Shown here: one piece after another, positions 54,822 to 64,000 of the stretch | How positions within the stretch are numbered: position 1 is the stretch's first letter | Layout of the letters: the number at the start of each line of letters is the position of its first letter | From: Hexactinellida sp. DTS-2022 | Lineage: Eukaryota; Porifera; Hexactinellida | Length of the DNA: 64,000 bases | Direction: 5' to 3' | Assembly (NCBI GenBank): GCA_028753945.1 | Contig: JAPNXP010000008.1 | Location: forward strand, 4,402,001 to 4,466,000 | Program-made: the position numbers and the translations under genes | The notes under the pieces: model-generated | Databases searched by the model: none | What the model was told of the DNA's origin: nothing | Seen by the model: only the letters and a program-made list of their open reading frames with translations

Positions 54822-54964
54822 TGCTCGGACTATGAATTAGCCGCAATGTAAATATGTTGTTATTCTATTATTAACATTATTTGTTGTGGTTCTATAACAA
54901 TTACATTAAGCACAAACTACAACACCCAGTGTATTTGTACAGTAAAATATTCAATTGGATTGTA

Positions 54965-55138
54965 CAGTAAACTCCCGTTATAATCAAGTAGGATATAACG
55001 AAATACCTGCTTATAACGAAGTGTCTTATTATATAAATCCCCAATTGGTTGTAAGTATTTAATTAATTTTCCTTTGGTATAAAGAACTCCGGTTATAACC
55101 AAATAAAACCGAAGTTCGTTATAAATGGGATTTACTGT
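54965..55138. mobile_element. MITE family C
   Basis: CAGTAAACTCCCGTTATAAT to AAATGGGATTTACTG, flanked by TA. Confidence 0.65.
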
Positions 55139-56111
55139 AATACAACAACATATTTAGGCTTGTATAATTTAGGAACTCAACTGTATTCAAGGTAAATTCA
55201 GTTATTTATTTCCTTCTGATTGATATTGTTTACAACTTCAGCAGTAAAGTAAATTAGCCAATTATTGCAGTTATCGAAATCATATGTTAATAAATTAATT
55301 AATAAATAATTTCAAAATAAATTAATGAAAGAATTGTTAAATAATTACTGAAAGAAGTGTTAATTAAATTAGCAGTCTTTCAGTAAATCTTACTCAGTAT
55401 ACTAATGAGAATAATTTGTGATAATGAGTATTCATTTGTATGAAAATAGTGATTAGTATCATATTATAACTACTATGACTTATCATATATGGACTGACTA
55501 ACTATGTTGAAAGTACATTCCAATTAAGGAACCAGTTAATTCACTTTAATGATTATATAACCACAACAACATATGTAATTTAGTTAACTAATGGATCTAA
55601 AAGCTTAAAAATAAAATACTGGACAAACTATTATAATAATAATTAGCAAACATAATATAACTGGGAATATCTGTTGATAAGGGAATATTACTAGAACCAA
55701 ATGGTTCAGAAAGTTACTAAAATCGCTTACAATCGATGTTTCATCATTCGCGGTATAGTAAACTGTCCGATAATTAGCGGTTATTCAATCGTTACGTATC
55801 CGCTTCCAAGGGTAGGGGATCAACAAGTGTGTTATAAAACACCCTTTTTGTATTACAAAATGGTCCAAAAGTGTGATATAGGGAGGGGGAAGTATAATTT
55901 TGTTGGAATTTTGTGTTACGTAACTTTTGAACGGCCTCATAGTGATGGCTTGATCAGTGGAATAGAGAAGGAAATCATATAGCAGCGATTCCCAACCTTT
56001 TTCAACCGTGGACCCCCTATAGCAAATATTTGACATTATGTAGACCCCCTCTCATTGACCTTAATATAAATTTTGAATTCTTTCGGACTCACTATTGCCG
56101 TCCGTGATATA

Positions 56112-56442
56112 CAGTAGACTCTCGTTAATATTACAAACACGGGTAAGCGGTTAAGGAGTACAAGGTTTAATTAATTCCCCTAGCTTATACAAATGCATGC
56201 ACTCCGGTTAATACAAATACAGTGGATGTCGGTTATAAGCACATAGTCGGGAACTGCACTTGATGTGCTTATAACTGGCATGTTCTTATAACCGTCATAA
56301 ATTATATAGGGTATATGGCAACCGTTTTCCAACATAGTGTTCTTATATCCGATATGTTCTTATAACCGGTGTGCTTATATCCGACATCTACTGTACGAAA
56401 AAAATTCGAAGGTCCCTTTGTGTTCGTATTAACGAGAGTCTA
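56112..56442. mobile_element. MITE family A' split by an E insertion
   Basis: CAGTAGACTCTCGTTAATAT start, GTTCGTATTAACGAGAGTCT end. Confidence 0.7.
56220..56393. mobile_element. MITE family E nested in A'
   Basis: CAGTGGATGTCGGTTATAAG to TATCCGACATCTACTG, with TA on both sides. Confidence 0.8.
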
Positions 56443-56537
56443 ATTTTAAGCTCGCAAGTGTCTATTTTGTACAAATAAATCCGAATAAATAATACTACGT
56501 AAATAACTGAAATAAGGGTCAACTATATTTACAAATA

Positions 56538-56608
56538 CAGTAGATTGTCGTTACTACGAACACCAAGGGACCGTTAAAATGTGTTCGCCTTATCCGGAAT
56601 TCTTATAA
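56538..56608. mobile_element. MITE family A, left half only
   Basis: CAGTAGATTGTCGTTACTAC then TTCGCCTTATCCGGAATTCT. Confidence 0.5.
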
Positions 56609-56841
56609 ATTGTGCTACATTGACTAGTAAATAATCAATCAATTTCAACGAAAATAATTTCAAAATTCTAAAAATAGATATATGGCTCAAAATATATTAA
56701 CAAATTCCCCAATGCTTTCTAGTAAATACCACATCTGTTTATTGAACAGATAATGAGAATTCGAACCAATTATGTAAATAAATGGAATAACTCCAAATCG
56801 AACTAATCTAATTAACTAAAGTTTCAGTTCAAGTTACTTGC

Positions 56842-56849
56842 TATATATA
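56842..56849 (+). promoter_or_regulatory. TATA box of bZIP-like gene
   Basis: TATATATA, 75-82 bp upstream of the ATG at 56924. Confidence 0.5.
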
Positions 56850-56923
56850 CACGGATAGTTTAACTCTAATAACAAACCAAAAATAGTTTATACATAAACT
56901 TAAAAAGTCAAAAGTAAAATAAT

Positions 56924-57475
56924 ATGTCTCAAAGCCCAGTTAAGAAAGGTAATAAACCAAAAGAAGCAAAATCTACAATTGATTTTCAGACACTTTGTGA
57001 AGAAAACATCAAACCCTACTTATTACCGGATAGTTTAGAAAAAGCCAGTAAAGACAGTGATCTGTTGAAGGGAAATAAAGTAACTGACCTTTTTAACTTT
57101 GATGAGTTAATTGAGTGGAAACCTAATGAGATACAAGTACATTTCTCAAGGTACCTTCCTATGGATATCACTGAGCACTTAGTTTACGAACGAAGGAGGG
57201 AACAGAAATTATCTGAAAGAAAACAGAGAGAAGCGAACGAGAGGAAAGAAAAAAGACATTTAAATGAACTGGAAAGAGAGAGAACAGAATTGTTAAGCGA
57301 AAAGAGTGCTCTTATTTGCGAAATAGATAACTACAGATATCAATTTGGAGAATACAGGCCTAACTATGTAGGACAAGGAAATATAATGCAAGAATATATT
57401 CAGCCTATTTACCCTAATGATAATTCCCATCAACACTACATGCAAATGAATGGGAACAACTATAAATTCCCTTAA
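56924..57475 (+). CDS. bZIP-like family member
   Basis: A 183-residue intronless frame. Residues 19-56 form the family N-terminal block (ENIKPYLLPDSLEKASKDSD). Residues 60-92 (DELIEWKPNEIQVHFSRYLP) align with the extended homology region of Maf/CNC factors. Residues 88-112 (YERRREQKLSERKQREANER) form a basic segment with K95 where the Asn stands in bZIPs. A coiled coil with L116, L123, L130 and Y137 follows, but it is four residues shorter than in the copy at 61243 and so out of exact bZIP register. The C-terminal tail is rich in Q, N and Y. Possibly a nuclear dimerising protein; DNA binding is unproven. Confidence 0.65.
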   Translation: MSQSPVKKGNKPKEAKSTIDFQTLCEENIKPYLLPDSLEKASKDSDLLKGNKVTDLFNFDELIEWKPNEIQVHFSRYLPMDITEHLVYERRREQKLSERKQREANERKEKRHLNELERERTELLSEKSALICEIDNYRYQFGEYRPNYVGQGNIMQEYIQPIYPNDNSHQHYMQMNGNNYKFP

Positions 57476-59009
57476 AAGTACAGCCAATATTAATAATTCA
57501 TTATTATACAGTAAATGTCTCATTTGATAATTAATATCCCCTTATTATGTATTTAATTAAATAATATTGATTGTAAACTTTTCTCTTAAAATATTCAAAA
57601 ACTTGATCAATAAATTTGCTAATTAAATGACAATACCTTTAAAATATAATAAATCCTCGCTAATCCGAACAAACCGGTATCAATGACAAAATGTGTTAGA
57701 AATTGTAAAAAAGGTATTTAATTGAGTAAATTCTGATTAGAATTTATTTCAAGTACGTACCCATTAAATGTCAACGTATAAACAGTAGAACCTCGTAGTA
57801 AGAAAACCAGGGGACTGTAAAATTTGGTTCTCCTTTTTTAAAAATAAAATCATTAGTATTGGAAAAGCTTTGAACATTCTTGCAACAATTTGTATAAGAG
57901 CGGAATTAACAATAAAACAAACATTAATTACAACTAACATATGTGTAATAATACCAAATGGCTGCTAGTATGCATTCTTAAAATAAACGGTACAATTTTA
58001 TTTATAATTTAAAAAATTAATACCTGCCAAGTTCCAACTGTCCTGAGATTTGGCACTTTTTCCAGGGAGTTTTAATTTAAAAAACTTACTACATATGTTT
58101 AATTCCACAGTAAATGTTACTTGATATTCTATTAATCGCATATTAGACATTTGATTTGTGCAAATAATTTATAAATCATATACAAATCATTTGCATTTTC
58201 GAAAGATAATATTATCTACGTAAGTATATTTACATTAAGTATGTTGCAAAGTATGACCTAGATAAATTCTTGTTCGGATTCCGTAAAAATTTATCTCCTT
58301 CAAATAATGCCGCATCATTGAATTATACCGATTATGCATTATGGCTAGCACCTTTTAGATGCCGGAAAATTTTTCCTCCATAATAAAGTGCCGGCCAAAA
58401 ATCATAGATAAACCCATGATTCAAGTCCTACATAAGTGTGTATAGTGATTAGTTCGGACTAAATTGTTAGGTATGTAAATTATTATGTTTTATATTAACC
58501 CTCAGTATAGGATAATAATTATTGCATTTAGAATCTCTCGCCAAAAATACAAAATCAATAGATAAACAAATTATATAACATGTAATAGATAATAGACATT
58601 GTTTAAATAAACAAAATAATTAATTGTCATATGAATTGTAACCTTTCCAGTCATGAGTATTAATTAAAAAAATGCTTATTTTTAAATAAGATTAATGAGA
58701 AAACTATCTAAATTAAGTTCAGTTTTTTACTAGACTGAATTCTAATAATTATAATCAAACAATTTCGTAGTACATCCCATTTTGTATAGAAAATGCTTAA
58801 AGAATGGCTACCATTGATTGGTTTATATGTTGTTATAATCTAAGCTATTAATATAAAATGTGTAATCTTGAAAGCTAATTAAATTATATTAGATAAGCAC
58901 ATTACGAATTTCTGGAATTATTACGACTTATTTATTTTTTTCAATAAATTTCAATTTCAAAACAAGCCTTCGCAAAAGTGAAGTTTTAATGCTATAAAAA
59001 TGACCATAT

Positions 59010-59061
59010 TGTTTGTTTGTTTGTTTGTTTGTTTGTTTGTTTGTCTGTTTGTCTGTTTGTC
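59010..59061. repeat. GTTT microsatellite ending TTTGTCC
   Basis: TTGTTTGTTTG run passing into TCTGTTTGTC. Similar GT/GTTT runs joined to TTTGTCC are at about 8650-8680 and 9843-9886. Confidence 0.6.
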
Positions 59062-59333
59062 CATAATAATAGAATACTAATCTAGTCGAATTTCAATTTC
59101 ATATTGACTGTTTAATTAGGTAAGTAGTATTATAATAATTAATTTATTGATAAATTTGTAAAATAGTTATTTACTTTTCAAGGAATCATAAACTAAATAA
59201 AGACTTGGAACAAAAATATACAATTTTACAATTCTCAAGTAGCAAATGAAATATTAATGAATAAGCAAATTATTATTACGTAACTATATACATTTGCAGC
59301 TCCTTAGTTACAATCTCTCAAATTACAATCGAC

Positions 59334-59497
59334 TCCGCTTAATAGGGTCAGGTTTCTATGGTAATTTGACCCCATTAAGCGGAGAAATCTATTAACCGAA
59401 AATATTTTGAGTCAACTGTCAACCTGTAATTACGTGCTATAAATCCTGTGAAATTTTGACCCGATTAAGCGGAGAAATCTATTAAGCGGAGTCGACT
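59334..59497. mobile_element. MITE family D
   Basis: AATCGACTCCGCTTAATAGG to TATTAAGCGGAGTCGACT. Confidence 0.65.
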
Positions 59498-59882
59498 CTA
59501 ATTGATTTTCAAAATGCTGATAATTAAAGGTAAACAAATTAGGAATGGAAATGTACATTTGCAAAAAGTTAATGTGTTTTGAAGTAAATTCTCAGAAAAG
59601 ATACCTACTAAATTATTTAACCAGAAGTTTTGGCGAATCTAATACGGGTATTAATTATTTATAGTATTACATTATAATCAAATTAGAATTATTATAAAAA
59701 TACTGAAAAGAGTCAAATTTGTAACCAGCTATGTAATATTTATGTTATAATCCAAAATGTTTAGTTAAATGACTTCTGAATACTTATGGTCATTTCTAAA
59801 ATTAGAGATTCAACTAATTTCTCTATGTTATTTAGGAGCTAATTTTAGTATTTTAGTTTCAATTTCTCTAAATGAAATTTAG

Positions 59883-59890
59883 TATATAAG
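59883..59890 (+). promoter_or_regulatory. TATA box of bZIP-like gene
   Basis: TATATAAG, 82-89 bp upstream of the ATG at 59972. Confidence 0.55.
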
Positions 59891-59971
59891 GTGCAAATAT
59901 GCTACTATATCAAAACAAAACAAACAAACATTAATTGTAAATAATTAATAGACAAAGTGAATATTTGAAAA

Positions 59972-60604
59972 ATGTTGAAAAATATTGATATTTCTAAAGG
60001 CAATGCTTCAGCTAATCAAAATAAGCTTATTCCCTTTATAAAATTAACTGACCTAAAATATATTCCTTCTTTTTACTTAAAACCAGATTACAAGAGCAAA
60101 TTCCTCGTGTCAGCAGGAGATTTATTGATGGGAAAAGGCAACATTTTATCTCTTTTCAAACTAGACAAGTTAAAGGGTTTTAAGCCTAAACAAATTAAGA
60201 AGTTTTTCAACTCGCTACCAGAAGGAGTAATTAATTGCTTAATTCAAGAAAGGCGAAGGGGACAAAAGTATGTAGAATGGAAGCAAAGAAGCGAAGTAGA
60301 AATATCTGACAAAATAGAGTTTAACAGGCAACAACAGTTAAAGGAGGAATTGATTAAAGAAAAAGCTGAACTTATCGCAGAAATCTACGAATTACACGCA
60401 AAATGCGAACAATTGAAAATAATTCACACACAACATAGAGAATATTTTCACCCAGCGGATCAAGATACAGTTTATATACAACCATACAAATACACTGATC
60501 CGTATATGGACCCAATGAATCAGAATTTCCAACAACAAACATATTACCAGCAAAATCCCACTATACAAACACCCGCATACAATACATACTATAGTTATCA
60601 GTAA
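59972..60604 (+). CDS. bZIP-like family member with Q/Y-rich tail
   Basis: A 210-residue intronless frame. The N-terminal part (ILSLFKLDKLKGFKPKQIKK, then FFNSLPEGVINCLIQERRRG) follows the family layout. The basic segment around residues 92-106 is QERRRGQKYVEWKQR, with K99 at the Asn position. The coiled coil has leucines at 127, 134, 141 and 148. The C-terminal 65 residues are rich in Q, Y, T and P (QNFQQQTYYQQNP), which looks like a low-complexity activation-type or prion-like tail; that is an inference. It is more divergent than the copies at 56924 and 61243. Confidence 0.6.
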   Translation: MLKNIDISKGNASANQNKLIPFIKLTDLKYIPSFYLKPDYKSKFLVSAGDLLMGKGNILSLFKLDKLKGFKPKQIKKFFNSLPEGVINCLIQERRRGQKYVEWKQRSEVEISDKIEFNRQQQLKEELIKEKAELIAEIYELHAKCEQLKIIHTQHREYFHPADQDTVYIQPYKYTDPYMDPMNQNFQQQTYYQQNPTIQTPAYNTYYSYQ

Positions 60605-61165
60605 TATGTGGCTATAATAGTATACACAAAAGCAATGCAATATAAGCATAATTAAGCAGTTTAATTATCTGATGTATTATTTATGATTAATTAAATATTC
60701 CCTATATCATTATCAATTTCATCTTCGCTTATTTATTAGAAATAAGAAAGTTGTCATTCTATGATTTCTGTTCTTCCCATTTTTTTATTAACATAAATAT
60801 AAATCTCAAGTTCTAGTTCTAGTTCTATTTGAAAGTAAATTGCGTGTAATTTAATATCTCACATCTGCAATGAATTATATAAGTTAGTAACCACTGATTA
60901 ATTACTTACCAATCTGAAATAATACAAAAGCAAACTTACATATTATGAAAGCATGTTCATTTATTTTATGAGGAATTCTTTAGAGAATCAAAACATACGT
61001 AGTTAAACTATCAGGAATATTATATGAAGAATTCTTCCAATACAAATACTGTTTTATTGTATTTAATTAAGATTTTATGATTTTATTTGAAGTGAAACTT
61101 TCTATACTTGAAATTATTTCGAAATGAAACTGAATTATGTCAACTATTCATACATTTTAACAATA

Positions 61166-61173
61166 TATATAAG
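61166..61173 (+). promoter_or_regulatory. TATA box of bZIP-like gene
   Basis: TATATAAG, about 70-77 bp upstream of the ATG at 61243. Confidence 0.55.
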
Positions 61174-61242
61174 AGAGTTGAGAAAAAAAGTCATCAGTAA
61201 ATATACATACATTCAGAATTCAGAATAAAATTTAATCTCAGA

Positions 61243-61695
61243 ATGGCCCAACAACGTAAACCAACAGAACCATGTTCTAACATTGATATTCAGATTCTAA
61301 CTAACCTAAGCATAAAACCCTATTTACTGCCAGACAGCCTGTATAAAGCTAGGAGAGACAGCAGCTGGTTAAATGGCATTAAAGTGGTGTGTCTCTTCGA
61401 TCTCGTTAAGTTAATCGAATTGAAGCCTAGTCGAATAGAGGATATCCTATGTCCTCACCTGTCTAGAGATACGCTTGTGTATTTGCTGTACGAACGAAGG
61501 AGGGAACAGAAGAAATCAGAAAGAAGACAGAAAGAAGCAAAATATAATTATCAAGAAAGAGGGCTCAAAAATGAGATAGATCAATTGTATGGTACCAAAC
61601 AAGAGTTGATTTGGGAGGAGAGTCAACTTAAGTGCGAAATTGAATTTTACAAAAATCAACTTCAGAACAATGGAGTCACAGACTTAAGATTGTAA
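61243..61695 (+). CDS. bZIP-like family member in exact zipper register
   Basis: A 150-residue intronless frame close to the copy at 56924 (KPYLLPDSL, then YERRREQKKSERRQKEAK). K90 stands at the Asn position and L108 is exactly 18 residues later. L108, L115, L122, L129 and Y136 then continue every seven residues, as in a bZIP leucine zipper. The canonical Asn and Arg of the basic region are absent. The C-terminal tail after residue 140 is very short. This copy and the gene at 39263 give the best case that the family is built on a bZIP. Confidence 0.68.
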   Translation: MAQQRKPTEPCSNIDIQILTNLSIKPYLLPDSLYKARRDSSWLNGIKVVCLFDLVKLIELKPSRIEDILCPHLSRDTLVYLLYERRREQKKSERRQKEAKYNYQERGLKNEIDQLYGTKQELIWEESQLKCEIEFYKNQLQNNGVTDLRL

Positions 61696-62954
61696 AAATT
61701 CTAATTTAACTTCAGATTTCAACCTGTTTGTATCACTCACAATTAATCAACAGCTTACTTATACAAACACAACATAATAACATACAATCTCTTCAAAATT
61801 ATTTGTTCATTGAAAGGACAAATTTATTGCATTTTTGGGTTTATTAACAACTATTATTGAATTCACATAATATAATAAATGCTGACTTTTTTTTGTAACA
61901 TTAACATTATAAGACAATTATTAAATTATACTATATACTAGAATGCAAGTATATTTAATTACAGGAGTTTACTATATCTTAAAAAATGATTTACCGGTTA
62001 ATTTTCAATTTTCGTTTATTCAAGGAATAACTGTGTTATATAACACATCTGATATAAAGTTTCACTTTTACTTGATTCATAGAATCAAAATTGAAAATGT
62101 AATTCAATATATATCACTATGTTAGTTCTTTATTAAACTGCTTATTTTGAAAGTAAAACATTCAATTAAGCATTGAATAAATTATAATAGAGCCAATTAT
62201 GATATTATACAGCTGATTTTAATTAACAGTTCTTTAATTAGGTCCAACACTAATATCTGTTTTAAAACGCACATAATTTGGTAAATACATATCTCATTCA
62301 ATTAATGCCAATTTATCACAAATTTCTATTTTAACCCCCAATTTTTAAAAATATTATTTCTCTTGAGATTTAAAGGATATCCATTGCTATGGGATATTAT
62401 TTGTTTTGAGCGAAATTTATTTGTCAACAAATACAAATTTTTCTTCAATTAACCTAATTTCACAGGCAAGGTGTAGAAGCTACAGTTTGTAAAATTGATA
62501 ATTAATTAAATAAACAATAAAGTACATACAGTCGGCTCCGCTTAATAGAGTCACCTCGGGACCAGATTAATTTGACCCGAAAAAGCGGAGAAATCTATTA
62601 ACCGAAAATATTTTAAGCCAAACTGTCATTAGGTCCCATAAATCCTGTGAAATTTTGATCTCAATAAGCGGAGAAATCTATTTGCCGGTGGCTCTATTAA
62701 GCGGAGTCTACTGTAAATATAAAACTGGTTTTCTGCATTTAATTACTGAATTCCTTATCCGAAAATAATCTTCCTACTTCTATTGGTACCAACAATGTTC
62801 AAATTAAAATTTTAGTTTAATTAATTAAGCATACAACAAAGTGTAATTAGCAGCATAATGCAAATAGAGGCACATTAAATATTCTTAAGTTATAAGTGTG
62901 TATGTCCAGTTATAGCAAGTGACATTTCAATTGTCACAACTGGTTGTGAACATC
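61696..62954. other. Intergenic with a D MITE
   Basis: AT-rich; D-type MITE 62529-62713. Nothing else recognised. Confidence 0.5.
62529..62713. mobile_element. MITE family D
   Basis: CAGTCGGCTCCGCTTAATAG to TATTAAGCGGAGTCTACTG, flanked by TA. Confidence 0.7.
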
Positions 62955-63437
62955 TTAATAGTTTGGCTGGTCATTAATCCCTTCTAACGAAAAAGCTTTT
63001 TCATAAAATAAAATTTCTGCTAAAAGTTCATTCTTTTCCACGCTATAACAATCTCTTATATTTCCAAGAATAAACATATCTGATTGGTGGAATTCTTCAC
63101 TGAAAACATCATTTCTTTCCTTCACATGTCTTACAGATTTCTTTCGTTGGACTCTCCTTTGATATTTCAAATAATTATAAGTATCTTCAGGAAGATAGTT
63201 TGATAATAGTTTTTTTACTTCACACCATTTTAAGTCTCTTAATTTCTGTAAATCGAAAAGTTCGATTACTCTTGCACCGATTAAAAGACTGAAATCTGCT
63301 TCAACCAATTCTTCCCATCTTAAAATCAAATATTCTTCTAATTTCCTTAAAATCTCGATTGTTAGAATAGAAGTTGGTTCTGATGGTTTGACTTCCTTAT
63401 TTTTAGGTTTGTCTACTGTGTTGGTGATATTACTCAT
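62955..63437 (-). CDS. bZIP-like family member on the minus strand
   Basis: A 160-residue intronless frame. Family layout with ARVIELFDLQKLRDLKWCEV then KKLLSNYLPEDTYNYLKYQR, and the basic part YQRRVQRKKSVRHVKER that aligns without gaps to YERRREQKKSERRQKE of the copy at 61243. K99 stands at the Asn position, and hydrophobic residues F117, L124, Y131, L138 and Y145 follow every seven from exactly 18 residues on. TATATAAG box at 63511-63518 on the minus strand. Tail-to-tail with the gene at 61243. Confidence 0.65.
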   Translation of the reverse strand: MSNITNTVDKPKNKEVKPSEPTSILTIEILRKLEEYLILRWEELVEADFSLLIGARVIELFDLQKLRDLKWCEVKKLLSNYLPEDTYNYLKYQRRVQRKKSVRHVKERNDVFSEEFHQSDMFILGNIRDCYSVEKNELLAEILFYEKAFSLEGINDQPNY

Positions 63438-63510
63438 ATTTAACTTGTATTTAGTTTATTGTTCAAGTTGTTTGTGTTTTTTGTTTGTGATAATAACTGA
63501 TTAACATTCT

Positions 63511-63518
63511 CTTATATA
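63511..63518 (-). promoter_or_regulatory. TATA box of bZIP-like gene
   Basis: TATATAAG on the minus strand, 74-81 bp upstream of the ATG at 63437. Confidence 0.55.
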
Positions 63519-63736
63519 CTAGTTTAAAAACCTTCCAAATGTACGGATAATGAAAGAAGGAATTCAGTTATAAAAATAGAAACTGATTATCACCTGGACT
63601 TGTAACTAGAAACAGAAAGTATTTACTTTTTATTTTGCAAATGTATCATTAGTATTCAATATAGAAAACACGACTCACAAAAAGGAGCATCTACAAAAAC
63701 TATGCTTAGTCTAAAATGACCGATACTCTCAAATAA

Positions 63737-63933
63737 TTATATCACCAATTTAAAAAGATTGCGAGTTCCATAAAACATACGATTGACATGAAACATCATC
63801 TGAAAACAACTTCTGACCAGTAAGCCATTATTAAGAAATGTAGGTCGTTTTAACAGAGCAGGATTAAGCAATTCATAAGTCCTGACCAATATTAAACGAG
63901 GCCCAATTCCATTACGCAATTTCACGCTTTCCT
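63737..63933 (-). CDS. Possible last exon of an unknown gene
   Basis: Minus-strand open frame after a CTTACAG acceptor, about 65 codons to a stop (LRNGIGPRLILVRTYELLNP and on). It is not recognised. If real, earlier exons lie beyond the window. Weak. Confidence 0.3.
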
Positions 63934-64000
63934 CTGTAAGTCAAAATAATAATTAAAATTCAGAATTATTTTTAATAAATGGATCAATTAAAGTTGCATT

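Larger units (their letters stand above)
54822..56923. other. Intergenic with C, A' and E MITEs
   Basis: C-type MITE 54965-55138; part of a TTACGTAACTTTTGAACGGCC element near 55915; a CAGCGATTCCCAACCTTTTT repeat fragment at 55981-56060; A' interrupted by E at 56112-56442; truncated A-type at 56538-56608. No gene seen. Confidence 0.5.
57476..59971. other. Intergenic, AT-rich
   Basis: A truncated A-type MITE (57783-57880), a GTTT/GTCT run ending TTTGTCC (59010-59061), a D-type MITE (59334-59497) and the TATA box of the next gene. The rest shows nothing. Confidence 0.5.

Noticed and set aside
55701-55982. 93-residue frame
   Set aside because: Overlaps an inverted-repeat element (TTACGTAACTTTTGAACGGCC) and has no domain.

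Overview
This is an AT-rich nuclear window from an animal. Genes such as parkin, a PB1-domain MAP3K, CHMP2B, SAMM50, ARMC8, MFSD1, UQCRH and an SLC38 transporter can be followed exon by exon with GT-AG introns. No rRNA, tRNA or bacterial operon was seen. Short introns, intronless lineage-specific genes and a very heavy load of short inverted-repeat transposons (MITEs) suggest an early-branching invertebrate, probably a demosponge. The taxon is an inference.

Layout. 0-8.6 kb: an SLC38-type amino-acid transporter on the minus strand (4 exons). One intronless coiled-coil/NHL-propeller gene lies nested in its last intron, and the truncated end of a near-identical copy lies downstream. 8.6-11 kb: repeats, including GCGAAGC mini-hairpins and a satellite rich in GTAAACA. 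11-31 kb: gene-dense, with ARMC8 (-), MFSD1 (+), SAMM50 (+), an acidic repeat protein (-), a CD225/dispanin-like membrane protein (+), UQCRH (-), a MEKK2/3-like kinase (+) and parkin (+, 7 exons). 31-35 kb: CHMP2B (-) and a second NHL-type gene (-). 35-45.4 kb: a small PDZ protein (+, 5 exons). Its introns hold a nested bZIP-like gene and a decayed THAP-domain transposon with a hAT MITE inside it. 45-64 kb: AT-rich and gene-poor, with one more NHL-type gene and five more small intronless genes of the bZIP-like family.

Main candidate for something undescribed: six small intronless genes between 39.2 and 63.5 kb. They share an N-terminal helical segment resembling the extended homology region of Maf/CNC factors, a lysine/arginine-rich basic segment that lacks the canonical bZIP Asn and Arg, a coiled coil, and mostly a TATATAAG-type TATA box 45-110 bp upstream of the ATG. 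In three of them the zipper keeps the exact bZIP register.

MITE families named below. All have TA target duplications where readable, and most have CAGT-type ends: A (TTAGTACGAAC; subtype A' with TAATAGGAAC), B (TTATTATGAAC), C (TTATAACGAAG), D (CTTAATAGAGTC), E (TTATAAGCACA), G (CATAATCCGAC), H (GGACAACGGAC). F has GGCCAACACC ends. They fill most introns of the conserved genes, often only 6-40 nt from a splice site. Several coding genes share a link to mitochondria or degradation (SAMM50, UQCRH, parkin, MFSD1, CHMP2B). I treat that as probable coincidence.
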